Positions 1-8,490 of a stretch of 64,000 bases of DNA are shown piece after piece (position 1 is the stretch's first letter; each line of letters starts with the position of its first letter). Source of the stretch: Arthrobacter sp. H-02-3. Lineage in GTDB: Bacteria; Actinomycetota; Actinomycetes; Actinomycetales; Micrococcaceae. A program made the translations under genes and the position numbers. Location: contig NZ_PYUI01000002.1 in assembly GCF_003097355.1 (NCBI RefSeq), forward strand, positions 62,001 through 126,000. The letters are read 5' to 3'. The notes beneath the pieces were generated by a model. It was not told the origin of the DNA, did not search any database, and was given only the letters and a program-made list of their open reading frames with translations.

Positions 1-108
1 CTCCCGGGTAACCAGTTTCAGCGCAGGCCGGACCCGCTCGTACAATTCCACGTTTTCCTGCACGGAATCGCGCAGGCTCGGGTCCAAACGCTCCCAGTTG
101 CTCGCCAT
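1..108 (-). CDS. Partial CDS, unrecognised protein (N-terminus only)
   Basis: Thirty-six codons are visible before the window edge. They begin MASNWERLDPSLRDSV and are rich in charged residues and Leu/Val, with no stop. The product is not recognisable from this fragment. The start is supported by a TAAGCT hexamer lying exactly 6 nt upstream on the same strand (120-115), the arrangement expected for a leaderless transcript and repeated at several other genes here. It is divergent from the lipoprotein hydrolase at 255. Confidence 0.6.
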   Translation of the reverse strand, partial: MASNWERLDPSLRDSVQENVELYERVRPALKLVTRE

Positions 109-242
109 GCGTCCAGCTTACGGCGCACCCCCGACGTCGGGCGGCAGGCACTCCCGCGGCCGGGTCGCAGCCACCCCCGACGCCGGCGCCTCCGGGCGGC
201 ATGCAGGAGCCCGACCTGCGCGGGGCCGCGCGGCGTCCACTG

Positions 243-254
243 TAGGCTCAGCAC
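243..254 (+). promoter_or_regulatory. Leaderless -10 (TAGGCT) plus 6-nt spacer
   Basis: TAGGCT at 243-248 is followed by six bases and then the ATG at 255. Transcription would start at or within 1-2 nt of the start codon, and no Shine-Dalgarno sequence is visible. Confidence 0.5.
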
Positions 255-1151
255 ATGGCTGATGTGCGGCGGCGGACTTGGATCGCGGCCGCAGCGACGG
301 TGACGCTGGGGGCAGTCTCCGCCGCCTGTTCACCGGGCCCCAAGGAGGACGCTGTGAAGAGGCAGAAGTATCACTATGGCGAGGACCCCAGCCAGTGGGG
401 CGAGCTTTTCCTCCCGGACGTGGCCGCGCCCAAGGGCGTGGTGGTGGTGATCCATGGCGGCTACTGGCGTTCGCAGTATGGTGCGGAACTCGGCGAACCC
501 CTGGCCAAGGACCTCGCCACGCACGGCATGGCCGCCTGGAACCTGGAGTACCGGCGGGCCGGCAACGGCGGAGGCTGGCCTAACACCTTTGCCGACGTCC
601 TGGCCGGAATCGACAAGCTCGGCGAGCTCGCGGACGAGCACGGGCTCGGCCTGGACCGGGTGGTGGCCCTGGGACACTCGGCCGGCGGCCACCTTGCAGT
701 CTGGGCGGCGGGACGCAGCCGGCTCTCCGGACTCGGCGCCCCGGACGCGGACCGTCAGCTGGCGCGCAGGGCCGACGACGGCGGCGCGGTGCACCTGACC
801 GGCGTCGTGAGCCAGTCAGGGGTGCTGAACCTGGCGGCCGCCGAGCGGCTCAACCTCAGCAACGGCGCGGTCAGCAATTTCCTCGGCGGCTCGTCGGAGA
901 AATACCCCAAACGGCATAAATACGCGGACCCCATGAGTGCGGTGCCGTTGAGCGTGCCGATCTATGCCGTCCACGGCACTGAAGACGACACTGTGCCGTT
1001 CAGCCAGTCCGAGACCTACGCCGGAGCGGCCAAGGCGGCCGGTGCGCCGGTGCAGCTGCTCAAGGTGCCGGGCGACCACTTCGCGCTCATTGATCCCAAG
1101 GCGCCCGCCTACCGGAAGTGCCGCGAACTGGTGCAGCAGATGCTGGCCTGA
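255..1151 (+). CDS. Lipoprotein alpha/beta hydrolase, kynurenine formamidase-like
   Basis: A 298-residue predicted exported esterase/amidase. The N-terminus has arginines at 5-7, a hydrophobic stretch and a lipobox-like SAAC with Cys25, so membrane-anchored export is likely (Tat or Sec). The HGGYW oxyanion motif at 67-71 is typical of kynurenine formamidase/BD-FAE-type hydrolases. The nucleophile is Ser142 in GHSAGG, with a probable acid at Asp244/245 (GTEDDTVP) and His275 (GDHF). The family fold is secure. A true formamidase role is doubtful because the protein is exported and has no kynurenine-pathway neighbours. It is monocistronic, with a likely leaderless start. Confidence 0.85.
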   Translation: MADVRRRTWIAAAATVTLGAVSAACSPGPKEDAVKRQKYHYGEDPSQWGELFLPDVAAPKGVVVVIHGGYWRSQYGAELGEPLAKDLATHGMAAWNLEYRRAGNGGGWPNTFADVLAGIDKLGELADEHGLGLDRVVALGHSAGGHLAVWAAGRSRLSGLGAPDADRQLARRADDGGAVHLTGVVSQSGVLNLAAAERLNLSNGAVSNFLGGSSEKYPKRHKYADPMSAVPLSVPIYAVHGTEDDTVPFSQSETYAGAAKAAGAPVQLLKVPGDHFALIDPKAPAYRKCRELVQQMLA

Positions 1152-1302
1152 CATCCGGGCTGCGAGGCCGGGTGGTGGATTTGTGCGGGCGGCGGCTCAG
1201 GCCGGCCGCCGCCCCCAGGGGGCCGAAAGCGCATAGACTGGAGCCCAGGTGCGCCGGGAAGTCTGGTCGGCATAGTTTCGTCGACCCCACTTTGAGGACC
1301 CC

Positions 1303-2655
1303 ATGAGCGACCTGTCCCCTTCTCCCACACCACCTCGCCTCACCGTCTTCGCCCGCGGCAGCTACGCGGAAGCGCTGCGCATCGGCGAAATCCTCCGCAA
1401 GGAAACCGTCGGCGGCGCGCTTCTGGTCGCCGCGGCGGTGGCGGCCCTGATCTGGGCCAACTCGCCGGCGTCGGAAAGCTACTTCGCGCTGCGCGATTTC
1501 ACTATCGGTTACGAGCCTTGGCACCTGGACCTGAGCCTGGGAGCTTGGGCCGCCGACGGGCTGCTGGCGGTCTTCTTCTTCCTGGTCGGGCTCGAACTCA
1601 AACGGGAGTTCGTCGCGGGAGACCTGCGGCAGCTGAGCAAATCCGTGGTGCCGGTGGCTGCGGCCGTGGGCGGCGTGGCCGTTCCCGCGCTCATCTACGC
1701 GGCCGTCAACGTTGCGGACGCCGAGACCCTGCGGGGCTGGGCGATCCCCACCGCCACGGACATCGCGTTCGCGGTCGCCGTGCTGGCGCTCATCGGTTCG
1801 CACCTTCCCAGCGCGTTGCGCATCTTCCTGCTGACCCTGGCCGTCGTGGACGATCTTCTCGCCATCACCATCATCGCGGTCTTCTACACGAGCGAACTCC
1901 ACCCGCTCCCGCTTCTGTTGGCTCTGCTCCCGCTCGGCCTCTACACATTCCTGGTGCAGAAATACCGGCGGTTCTTCGGCACCCACGGGCTGGCCGCCTG
2001 GGTGATCCTGCTGCCGCTCGGCGCCGCAACGTGGGCGCTGGTCCATGCGTCCGGCATCCACGCCACCGTGGCCGGTGTCCTGCTCGGCTTTGCCGTTCCT
2101 GTGATTCGCTCCCGGGCCAGCGGCGGTCCCGAGGCCGGCCCCGGCCTCGCGGAGATCTTCGAACACCGGTTCCGCCCGATCTCGGCCGGCGTCGCTGTCC
2201 CGGTCTTCGCATTCTTTTCCGCCGGTGTGGCCATCGGCGGCCTGCAGGGCCTCGGCGCCGCCCTGACCGATCCCGTTGCGGTCGGCATTATCCTGGCCCT
2301 CGTGCTCGGAAAACCTGCCGGCATCCTGGGCACGACGTGGCTTATCACCAAAGCCACCCGCGCCCGGCTGGACGGCTCCTTCAAATGGATCGACGTCTTC
2401 GGCCTGTCGATCCTGGCCGGTATCGGTTTCACGGTGTCGCTGCTGGTGGCCGAGCTGAGCTTCGGGCAAGGCACTGTCCACGACGACCACGCAAAGGTCG
2501 GAATCCTCGCGGCCTCGCTGCTCGCCGCGCTGCTGGCCAGCGCGGTACTCCGGATCCGCAACACGCACTACCGCCGCGCGGAAGAGGAAGAAAGGATCGA
2601 CTCGGACCACGACGGCATCCCCGACGTCTATCAGCAGGGCCATCCGGCAGGCTAG
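1303..2655 (+). CDS. nhaA: Na+/H+ antiporter NhaA
   Basis: A 450-residue inner-membrane antiporter that exchanges cytoplasmic Na+ for external protons in pH and salt homeostasis. The family hallmarks are present: [12 protein letters not shown] (91-102), PTATDIAFA with Asp153, and the ion-binding pair Asp183-Asp184 in [10 protein letters not shown]. About a dozen hydrophobic helices are visible. GAGGA sits just upstream of the ATG, and a TAGACT -10-like hexamer lies at 1234-1239. Oddly, the cytosolic tail ends in DSDHDGIPD (433-441), which matches a thrombospondin type-3 calcium-binding repeat (D-x-D-x-D-G-x-x-D). E. coli NhaA is shorter, and I do not recall such a tail in it. Confidence 0.97.
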   Translation: MSDLSPSPTPPRLTVFARGSYAEALRIGEILRKETVGGALLVAAAVAALIWANSPASESYFALRDFTIGYEPWHLDLSLGAWAADGLLAVFFFLVGLELKREFVAGDLRQLSKSVVPVAAAVGGVAVPALIYAAVNVADAETLRGWAIPTATDIAFAVAVLALIGSHLPSALRIFLLTLAVVDDLLAITIIAVFYTSELHPLPLLLALLPLGLYTFLVQKYRRFFGTHGLAAWVILLPLGAATWALVHASGIHATVAGVLLGFAVPVIRSRASGGPEAGPGLAEIFEHRFRPISAGVAVPVFAFFSAGVAIGGLQGLGAALTDPVAVGIILALVLGKPAGILGTTWLITKATRARLDGSFKWIDVFGLSILAGIGFTVSLLVAELSFGQGTVHDDHAKVGILAASLLAALLASAVLRIRNTHYRRAEEEERIDSDHDGIPDVYQQGHPAG

Positions 2656-2718
2656 CGCTGCAGGCTAGCCGGGGGAGTAGATTTGGCGGTGGGGCCGAAG
2701 GCGACGCCCGGAGCACGT

Positions 2719-2740
2719 ATGATACCCCAAGGGGTATCAT
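2719..2740. promoter_or_regulatory. CstR/CsoR-type operator
   Basis: A perfect inverted repeat has 10-bp arms ATGATACCCC and GGGGTATCAT around an AA centre. The core ATACCCC-N2-GGGGTAT is the published binding consensus of the CsoR/CstR repressor family. The downstream genes are a rhodanese and an MBL-rhodanese fusion, so a persulfide-sensing CstR-like repressor fits better than copper-sensing CsoR. TATCAT at 2735-2740 could be the -10, so binding would block polymerase. No csoR/cstR gene is in the window. Confidence 0.8.
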
Positions 2741-2793
2741 TATTGAGCTGGATTAAGCGCGCCGGGCCACCGGCGCCCTCGAAAGGAACAGGC

Positions 2794-3096
2794 ATGAAGA
2801 GCATTTCCGTCAAGGACCTGGCCGCCCTGGGCGAAGCCACTGAAATCGTCGATGTCCGCGAGGACGACGAATTCGCGGCGGTCCGCGTCCCCGGGGCCAG
2901 GAGCATCCCGCTCTCGCGGTTTGTGCAGTCCCTCGACGAGGTTCCGGCCAGCGGCACCATCTACGTCATGTGCGCCGCCGGGGGCCGCAGCGCCCAGGCC
3001 ACTACGTACCTGGAAGACCAGGGGTACGACGCCGTCAACGTCACCGGCGGAATCATGCAGTGGCAGGATGAGGGACACCCCGTCAACCGGGGCTGA
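2794..3096 (+). CDS. Single-domain rhodanese sulfurtransferase
   Basis: A 100-residue cytosolic rhodanese that would move sulfane sulfur via Cys60 in the active-site loop CAAGGRS. It has the family's IVDVREDDEF and GARSIPL landmarks. The ATG is preceded by AAAGGAA at 2782-2788. It is the first gene behind the CstR-type palindrome, with the MBL-rhodanese fusion 16 bases downstream, so the two should be co-induced by persulfide or polysulfide stress. A second rhodanese of almost the same layout (Cys60, CRTGGRS loop) lies at 27828. Confidence 0.9.
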   Translation: MKSISVKDLAALGEATEIVDVREDDEFAAVRVPGARSIPLSRFVQSLDEVPASGTIYVMCAAGGRSAQATTYLEDQGYDAVNVTGGIMQWQDEGHPVNRG

Positions 3097-3112
3097 CAGC
3101 CCGGGAGGGGCC

Positions 3113-4471
3113 ATGGAAGTCGTTGTCATCGAGACCCCGCAGCTCGGGGACCGCAGCTACCTGGTCCACGACGGCTCGGTGGCGTTGGCGATCGACCCGC
3201 AACGTGACACGGACCGCATCGAAGCGGCCGCCCGCGACGCCGGGGTCACCATCACCCATGTGGCCGAGACTCACCTGCACAACGACTACATCACCGGCGG
3301 CCTCATCCTGGCCCGCGCGCACGGCGCCGACTACCTGGTGAACGCCGCCGATCCCGTGGCGTTCGAGCGCACGCCCGTCACCGACGGCCAGACGGTCCGG
3401 GTGGGCGCGCTCACCGTCAAGGCTGTCGCCACCCCGGGCCACACGCACACCCATATGTCGTACATCGTGGACGACGGCGTGAAGCAGGCCGTCTTCTCGG
3501 GCGGGAGCCTGCTCTACGGCTCGGTCGGGCGCACGGACCTCGTTGCCGCGGCGGACACCGTCGGCCTGACCCACGATCAGTACGCCTCGGTCCGGCGCCT
3601 CGTCGCGGAGGCCGGGCACGACGCCGCGCTGTTCCCGACCCACGGGTTCGGCTCCTTCTGCTCCTCCGGGCCGGCCTCCGGTGCCCGGTCTTCCACGATC
3701 GGCGAGCAGCTCGCCGCCAACCACGCCCTGACGGACCCCGACGAGGACCACTTCGTCCGCCAGCTCATCGCCAACCTCACGGACCACCCCTCCTACTACG
3801 CCCACATGAGCCCGGCCAACGTCCGCGGACCGGGCCCCGCCGATCTGGCAGTCCCCGAATCGCTCGACGCCGCCGAGCTCGCCCGGCGACTGGACGGCGG
3901 CGAGTGGGTGGTGGATCTGCGGCATCGTGTGGCCTTCGCCAGCAGCCACCTCCAGGGCAGCGTCAGCTTCGAATACGGCACGGGTTCCAGTTTCACCACC
4001 TACCTGGGCTGGGTGTTGCCGTGGGGTGAACCGCTGACTCTCGTGGGCTCGCAGGAGGATATCGAGAAGGCCATCCGCGACCTCTCCCGGATCGGCATCG
4101 AATCCCCGGACGCCGCCGTTGGAACCGACCCGCATGGCCTTGCGCCGCAGGCCGCACTCGCGTCGTACCCCCGCGTGGACTGGGGCGGTGTGCTGACCGG
4201 CCGGGCCGCCGGGGACACCGTCCTCGACGTGCGCCGTGCCGATGAATTCGCGGCGTCCCGGGTGGTGGGCGCGGTCAACATCCCGCTACATGAACTGCTG
4301 TTGCGCCTTGAGGACGTCCCTGCCGGGAAGCTCTGGGTGCACTGCACGTCCGGGTATCGCGCAGGGGTCGCCGCGAGCCTCCTCCAGCGCGCCGGCCGGG
4401 ACGTGGTTCACATCGACGCCAGGTTCGCCGACGCCGGTCCCGCCGGGATCGCCGTGGACACCGCGGCCTGA
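3113..4471 (+). CDS. MBL-fold/rhodanese fusion (CstB-like persulfide enzyme)
   Basis: 452 residues: a metallo-beta-lactamase domain (about 1-235), a rhodanese-like domain without a catalytic cysteine (about 250-325), and a C-terminal rhodanese with Cys411 in CTSGYR. This order matches CstB, the persulfide dioxygenase/sulfurtransferase of the cst operon. The MBL site keeps His54, His56, Asp58 and the GHTHTH segment (His110), but the usual HxHxDH is HLHNDY. The GD motif that gives an Fe ligand in ETHE1-type dioxygenases reads SGGS, with Gly131 replacing Asp. Dioxygenase activity is therefore uncertain. The ATG follows GGGAGGGG and is the second gene of the CstR-type operon. Confidence 0.85.
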   Translation: MEVVVIETPQLGDRSYLVHDGSVALAIDPQRDTDRIEAAARDAGVTITHVAETHLHNDYITGGLILARAHGADYLVNAADPVAFERTPVTDGQTVRVGALTVKAVATPGHTHTHMSYIVDDGVKQAVFSGGSLLYGSVGRTDLVAAADTVGLTHDQYASVRRLVAEAGHDAALFPTHGFGSFCSSGPASGARSSTIGEQLAANHALTDPDEDHFVRQLIANLTDHPSYYAHMSPANVRGPGPADLAVPESLDAAELARRLDGGEWVVDLRHRVAFASSHLQGSVSFEYGTGSSFTTYLGWVLPWGEPLTLVGSQEDIEKAIRDLSRIGIESPDAAVGTDPHGLAPQAALASYPRVDWGGVLTGRAAGDTVLDVRRADEFAASRVVGAVNIPLHELLLRLEDVPAGKLWVHCTSGYRAGVAASLLQRAGRDVVHIDARFADAGPAGIAVDTAA

Positions 4472-4486
4472 GCCTGAGCGGCCGGG

Positions 4487-4508
4487 GCAGCCCGGCGTGC
4501 CGGGCTGC
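4487..4508. terminator. Hairpin after the MBL-rhodanese gene
   Basis: Arms GCAGCCCGGC and GCCGGGCTGC are separated by 2 nt, 15 bases after the stop codon. There is no U-tract, which is common for terminators in high-GC actinobacteria. Confidence 0.5.
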
Positions 4509-4587
4509 GCAGCCGCGCCCCGGACACGCGGGGAGCTGCGAACAGGTGCAGCAACACACGGCACCGGACCCGAATCTCTGGCAGAGT

Positions 4588-5553
4588 ATGACCATGCTCA
4601 CAGTTATTGGCGAGGGGCTGGTTGATGTTGTCCAGCGTTCCTCCGGCGTCCAGGCCCATGTCGGCGGCAGCCCCCTCAATGTGGCGGTGGGGCTGGCGAG
4701 GCTGGACCATCCGGTCCAGTTCATTGGCCGCTACGGCCGGGATGCCTACGGCGAAGCCCTGGCGGCGCACCTGAAGTCGAGTTCCGTGCTGCTGCCGCTG
4801 GCACCCGACGAGCTTCCCACCAGCGTGGCCGCCGCACTGATTGACGACGCAGGCGCCGCCACCTACACCTTCGACCTCGCCTGGGAGCTCCCCGGCGTCG
4901 CGGCGCGCCTGCCGTTCCTCCTGCAGGGAACCACGCTCCTGCACACCGGCTCCATCGCCACGATGCTGGCGCCCGGCGCGGCCGAGGTGCTTGCCGCCGT
5001 CGAGCGTGCCCACCCGTCCGCCACGATCAGCTTTGACCCCAATTGCCGCCCCAGCATCATCCCGGACGTGGACTATGCCCGCGGGCAGGTCGAAAAGTTT
5101 GTGGCCCTCGCGGACGTGGTGAAGGCCTCCGATGAGGACCTTGAATGGCTCTACCCCGGAACGGACCCGTTGGACTCGGCCCGCCGCTGGCTGGCGCTGG
5201 GCGGCTCGGAGGGGCCGGCCATGGTGGTGGTGACCCGCGGCGGCAAGGGCCCCTGGGGCATCAACGCTGCCGGCGCTGCGCAGTTCGCCGCCCCCGCAGT
5301 GTTAGTCGCGGACACCGTCGGTGCCGGCGATTCGTTCATGGCAGCGCTGCTGTCCGGAGTGGTGGACCTGGGCCTGGACGGGGCACAGAACCGCAAGGCG
5401 CTGCGCGAACTCTCCGCCGAAAGCCTCCGCGATCTCCTGGCCCACGCCTCCCGCGCCGCCGCCGTGACCGTGTCCCGCGCCGGCGCCAACCCGCCCACGC
5501 GCGCCGAGTTGGCCCGGATGGAGCTTGGTGGCGTGGGGACCGGCAACGCATAG
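4588..5553 (+). CDS. PfkB-family carbohydrate kinase
   Basis: A 321-residue ribokinase/fructokinase-family enzyme that would phosphorylate a sugar or nucleoside with ATP. The N-terminal signature is [11 protein letters not shown] and a GG substrate motif lies in [16 protein letters not shown]. The catalytic DTVGAGDSF is at 242-250, with Asp248 as the base. The overall pattern is closest to bacterial fructokinases, but the substrate cannot be read from sequence. Two in-frame ATGs lie 6 nt apart (4588 and 4594) and no strong ribosome site is visible. It stands alone between the sulfur operon and the PEBP gene. Confidence 0.88.
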   Translation: MTMLTVIGEGLVDVVQRSSGVQAHVGGSPLNVAVGLARLDHPVQFIGRYGRDAYGEALAAHLKSSSVLLPLAPDELPTSVAAALIDDAGAATYTFDLAWELPGVAARLPFLLQGTTLLHTGSIATMLAPGAAEVLAAVERAHPSATISFDPNCRPSIIPDVDYARGQVEKFVALADVVKASDEDLEWLYPGTDPLDSARRWLALGGSEGPAMVVVTRGGKGPWGINAAGAAQFAAPAVLVADTVGAGDSFMAALLSGVVDLGLDGAQNRKALRELSAESLRDLLAHASRAAAVTVSRAGANPPTRAELARMELGGVGTGNA

Positions 5554-5586
5554 CAGGCAGTACCCGAACAGCAGGCAGTACCGAAC
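5552..5586 (+). repeat. Two-copy 17/18-bp tandem repeat
   Basis: AGCAGGCAGTACCCGAAC is followed at once by a copy lacking one C, starting inside the stop codon of the PfkB kinase gene. It is a short slippage-type duplication with no evident function. Confidence 0.75.
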
Positions 5587-5611
5587 AGCAACCAGTTCAG
5601 GAAAGGCAGCC

Positions 5612-6145
5612 ATGACAGCCCACGATCCTTACGCGCCGCTGCCCGACGTCCCCGCTTTCGACGTCAGCAGCGCAGCCTTCCACGACGGCGACACGCTTCC
5701 CCCCGCGCAGCGAAGCGGCGTCATGGGCGCCGGCGGCAAGGACGAGTCCCCGCAGCTGAGCTGGAGCGGCGCCCCCGCCGGCACCAAGAGCTACGCGGTG
5801 ACGGTCTTCGACCCGGACGCCCCCACGGCCAGCGGGTTTTGGCACTGGGCCGTGCTCAACATCCCGGCCGATGTCACGTCATTGCCCGCGGGTGCCGGAT
5901 CCCGCGACGGCGCGGCCCTTCCGCCCGGCGCGCTCCAGCTAAAGAACGACGCCGGATTCGCCGGCTACGTCGGCGCCGCCCCGCCCAAGGGACACGGCCC
6001 GCACCGCTACCTGATCGTGGTGCATGCCGTGGACGTCGACAAGCTCGACGTCGGCGGGCACGGCAGCCCGGCCAGCCTCGGCTTTGCCCTGTTCAGCCAC
6101 ACCCTGGGCCGGGCCAGGCTGACCGGGCACTACGAACAGCACTAG
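5612..6145 (+). CDS. YbhB/YbcL family PEBP-like protein
   Basis: 177 residues of the phosphatidylethanolamine-binding/Raf kinase inhibitor-like family. Landmarks are [48 protein letters not shown] and [16 protein letters not shown], the conserved anion-binding pocket with D-P-D and G-x-H-R segments. There is no signal peptide, so it is probably cytosolic. The bacterial family has no settled function. GGAAAGG is placed well before the ATG. Confidence 0.92.
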   Translation: MTAHDPYAPLPDVPAFDVSSAAFHDGDTLPPAQRSGVMGAGGKDESPQLSWSGAPAGTKSYAVTVFDPDAPTASGFWHWAVLNIPADVTSLPAGAGSRDGAALPPGALQLKNDAGFAGYVGAAPPKGHGPHRYLIVVHAVDVDKLDVGGHGSPASLGFALFSHTLGRARLTGHYEQH

Positions 6146-6179
6146 AGGGCCGCGCCGCCGTCGAATTCGCCGGAGACGC

Positions 6180-6211
6180 TCGAGTTCGCCGGAACGTTCC
6201 GGCGAACTCGA
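6180..6211. repeat. Perfect 32-bp palindrome (REP-like, TTCGCCGGAA core)
   Basis: The two 16-base halves are exact reverse complements; each half-arm reads TCGAGTTCGCCGGAAC. Degenerate half-copies flank it: AATTCGCCGGA just upstream and CTTTCCGGCGA just downstream. It lies between two co-directional genes, so it may terminate the PEBP transcript or be a dispersed palindromic element. Confidence 0.85.
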
Positions 6212-6301
6212 CACTTTCCGGCGACCCCGGCGCACGGGCCCGCGCAGTTCCACGTCCGGCAGGCGGGATCGGGGCCGCCGCGGCCAACGTAGACTTGCTG
6301 T

Positions 6302-7120
6302 ATGCGGCTCGTAGCAAGCGACATCGACGGAACGATCCTCGGCCATGACGGAAAAATCAGCGACCGGACCGTCCGCGCGTTCCACGCCTGCCGCGACGCA
6401 GGGGTGGAACTCGTCTTCGTCACGGGCCGCCCGCCGCGCTGGCTCCACCCCCTGCAGGACCAGCTGGGGCATGCCGGCACCGTCATCTGCTCCAACGGCG
6501 CCGTGGTTTGGGACCTTGAGGCGGACCGCATGCTCTCAGCCCGTGCGCTGGAGCTGGACGCAGTGTTCGAGGCCCGCCGCATCATCCGGCGCCTGCGCCC
6601 GACGGCACTGTTCGCCGCCGAAACGCTGACCGGCTTCCACCTGGAACCGGGCTTCCTCAACTCCGGCACAAGCCCGCTGCTGGCCGAATTCACGCCCGCC
6701 CCGCTGCACAGCACCCTCACGGCCAACGACTCCGTGGTGAAGTTCATGGCCATCGTTCGCGAGGGCACCGCGGACGAATTCCTGGCCGAGGTGACCCCCG
6801 CCGTCGCCCATTTGGCCGCCGCGACGCACTCGGCGCCGAACATGGCCCTGCTCGAACTGTCCCTGCCCGGCGTCAACAAGGCCGTGACCCTCGCCGAATA
6901 CGCCGCCTCACTGGGCATCGGCCCCGCAGACGTTGTGGCGTTCGGGGACATGCCCAACGACATCGAGATGCTCCGCTGGGCCGGGGACGGTTACGCCATG
7001 GCCAGCGGCCACCCCGAGGCAATCCGCGCCGCCGGCCAGCAAGCGCCGCACTTCGACGACGACGGCGTCGCCCAGATCCTCGAGGCCAAGCTCGCGGAAC
7101 TCGGCCTCCGGCTTCCCTGA
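6302..7120 (+). CDS. Cof-type HAD-superfamily phosphatase
   Basis: A 272-residue cytosolic haloacid dehalogenase-like hydrolase of the Cof/YbiV type, acting on small phosphorylated metabolites. Motif I is SDIDGT, with catalytic Asp7 and Asp9, and motif IV is GDMPNDIEML near 215. The residues between are a C2-type cap. The substrate is unknown. A TAGACT hexamer (6290-6295) lies exactly 6 nt before the ATG, with no Shine-Dalgarno sequence, indicating a leaderless mRNA. Confidence 0.92.
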   Translation: MRLVASDIDGTILGHDGKISDRTVRAFHACRDAGVELVFVTGRPPRWLHPLQDQLGHAGTVICSNGAVVWDLEADRMLSARALELDAVFEARRIIRRLRPTALFAAETLTGFHLEPGFLNSGTSPLLAEFTPAPLHSTLTANDSVVKFMAIVREGTADEFLAEVTPAVAHLAAATHSAPNMALLELSLPGVNKAVTLAEYAASLGIGPADVVAFGDMPNDIEMLRWAGDGYAMASGHPEAIRAAGQQAPHFDDDGVAQILEAKLAELGLRLP

Positions 7121-7145
7121 GTTCCACTCCCGAACAGCACCCCCG

Positions 7146-7165
7146 CGGTGACGTCCCGGTCACCG
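7146..7165. terminator. Small hairpin after the HAD gene
   Basis: CGGTGAC and GTCACCG pair across a 6-nt loop 26 bases after the HAD stop codon. It is short and lacks a U-tract, so it is only a candidate. Confidence 0.3.
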
Positions 7166-7253
7166 GATTCCCAGCGGGCGGTCAACTGGCGTTCACCTTG
7201 CCCTCCTAGGCTGAAGGCTCGCGACAGATCGTTTGACCGATAGTGGGGAAATC

Positions 7254-7502
7254 ATGGCCAAGTACCGCGTCAACAAAACGGACGACCAACCTCTGCATCC
7301 GGCGGAGCCGGACCGGCACTGGCGGCAGTTGCGCCAGGGCGACCGTGTCAGCGTCCGGCTGGCCCCGGGTTTCGAGACCGGCGGCCTGGTGGACGCCGTG
7401 ACGGCCGACCACAGCGTCGTCTGGGTGGACCTCGACGGCGGCCGCGGCCGGACGCTCCTGCACTGCGGCGACGGCGTCGAAATCCGGCCGCACGACTCCT
7501 GA
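7254..7502 (+). CDS. Hypothetical small protein, 82 aa
   Basis: It begins MAKYRVNKTDDQPLHP and is polar and probably globular. The centre (GDRVSVRLAPGFETGGLVDAVTADHSVVWVDLDGGRGRT, in segments) looks like a small beta-barrel, possibly SH3-like. There is no signal or membrane segment, and I do not recognise the family. The ATG follows GTGGGGAA at a usable distance. It stands between the HAD phosphatase and the glycerophosphodiesterase with no evident operon link. Confidence 0.7.
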   Translation: MAKYRVNKTDDQPLHPAEPDRHWRQLRQGDRVSVRLAPGFETGGLVDAVTADHSVVWVDLDGGRGRTLLHCGDGVEIRPHDS

Positions 7503-7584
7503 CGCCAGCTTCCGCTAACGCCGGGTGGCCCATGCCGCGTTCCGCTCAGCCCGCTCCGGATCGGGGCTCGGGTACGCTTCAGGA

Positions 7585-8439
7585 GTGACGAACCCGCACC
7601 CCTACTTTGCCCCCGGCGGGAATCCTGACGGCACCCGCGGCGGCGGCCCGGAGCACGCCGTGCCGGGGGACCAGGACACAGCCCGGGCACCACTCGCGAT
7701 GGCCCACCGCGGCTTCTCCCTGGACGGGCTGGAGAACTCGATGGCCGCGTTCCGCGCCGCCGTCGACCTCGGATTCCGGCACCTGGAGACTGACGTCCAC
7801 ACCACCGCCGACGGCGTGCTGGTGCTCTTCCACGACAAGACCCTGGACCGGGTCACCCAGGAACGCGGCCGGATCGCCGACTTGCCCGCCGCGACCGTAG
7901 CCCGGGCCAGGATCGGCGGAACTGAACCGATCCCGCTGTTCGAGGAACTCATCGCGGCCTTTCCCGACGTCCGGCTCAACATCGACGTCAAGGACTGGAA
8001 TTCCGTCGACGCCCTGGCCTCGGCAATCGAACGCCATGCGCTGCACGACCGCGTGCTGGTCGCCAGCTTCTCGGACCGGCGGCGCCGCGCCGTGCTTCGG
8101 CAGCTGAGCCGGCCGGCCGCGGGCTCTGCGGGCACCGTGTCCAACGCCGTGTTCGTCCTGCTGGGCCCGGTACTGCCGGCGACGCTGATGGGCTTCGTGG
8201 CGCGTCGGGCCCTGCAGGGGGTCCATGCGCTCCAGGTACCGGTCCGCTACGGCGCGGTGACCGTGGTGACGCCCGGCTTTGTCCGGCGGGCGCACCGGCA
8301 CGGGCTGCAGGTGCACGTCTGGACCGTCAACAAACCGGCGGAAATGCACCGTTTGCTCGATCTTGGCGTCGACGGGATCGTCACGGACCGCGCCGACCTG
8401 CTCAAGACGGTCCTCACGGAGCGCGGGACCTGGGCCTAA
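7585..8439 (+). CDS. Glycerophosphodiester phosphodiesterase
   Basis: A 284-residue GDPD-family enzyme that hydrolyses glycerophosphodiesters to glycerol-3-phosphate and an alcohol. The metal and catalytic residues are at their family places: His41-Arg42 (AHRG), Glu50 (LEN), Glu68 and Asp70 (LETDVH), and His83-Asp84 (LFHD). The C-terminus has the barrel closure VHVWTVNKPAEM and DGIVTDRADLL. There is no signal peptide, so it is a cytosolic type. The start is GTG, with TACGCT (7573-7578) 6 nt upstream, so the mRNA is probably leaderless. A longer upstream reading has no such support. Confidence 0.93.
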   Translation: MTNPHPYFAPGGNPDGTRGGGPEHAVPGDQDTARAPLAMAHRGFSLDGLENSMAAFRAAVDLGFRHLETDVHTTADGVLVLFHDKTLDRVTQERGRIADLPAATVARARIGGTEPIPLFEELIAAFPDVRLNIDVKDWNSVDALASAIERHALHDRVLVASFSDRRRRAVLRQLSRPAAGSAGTVSNAVFVLLGPVLPATLMGFVARRALQGVHALQVPVRYGAVTVVTPGFVRRAHRHGLQVHVWTVNKPAEMHRLLDLGVDGIVTDRADLLKTVLTERGTWA

Positions 8440-8490
8440 ACACCGCGTCCTGTCAGCGTGCCGGGCCCTCCGGACTGGCAGGATAGTGCC

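Noticed and set aside
1200..2650. Open frames on both strands overlapping nhaA (for example the 518-codon minus-strand frame)
   Set aside because: Translations are Gly/Arg/Asp-rich with no domains, whereas nhaA has every family motif.
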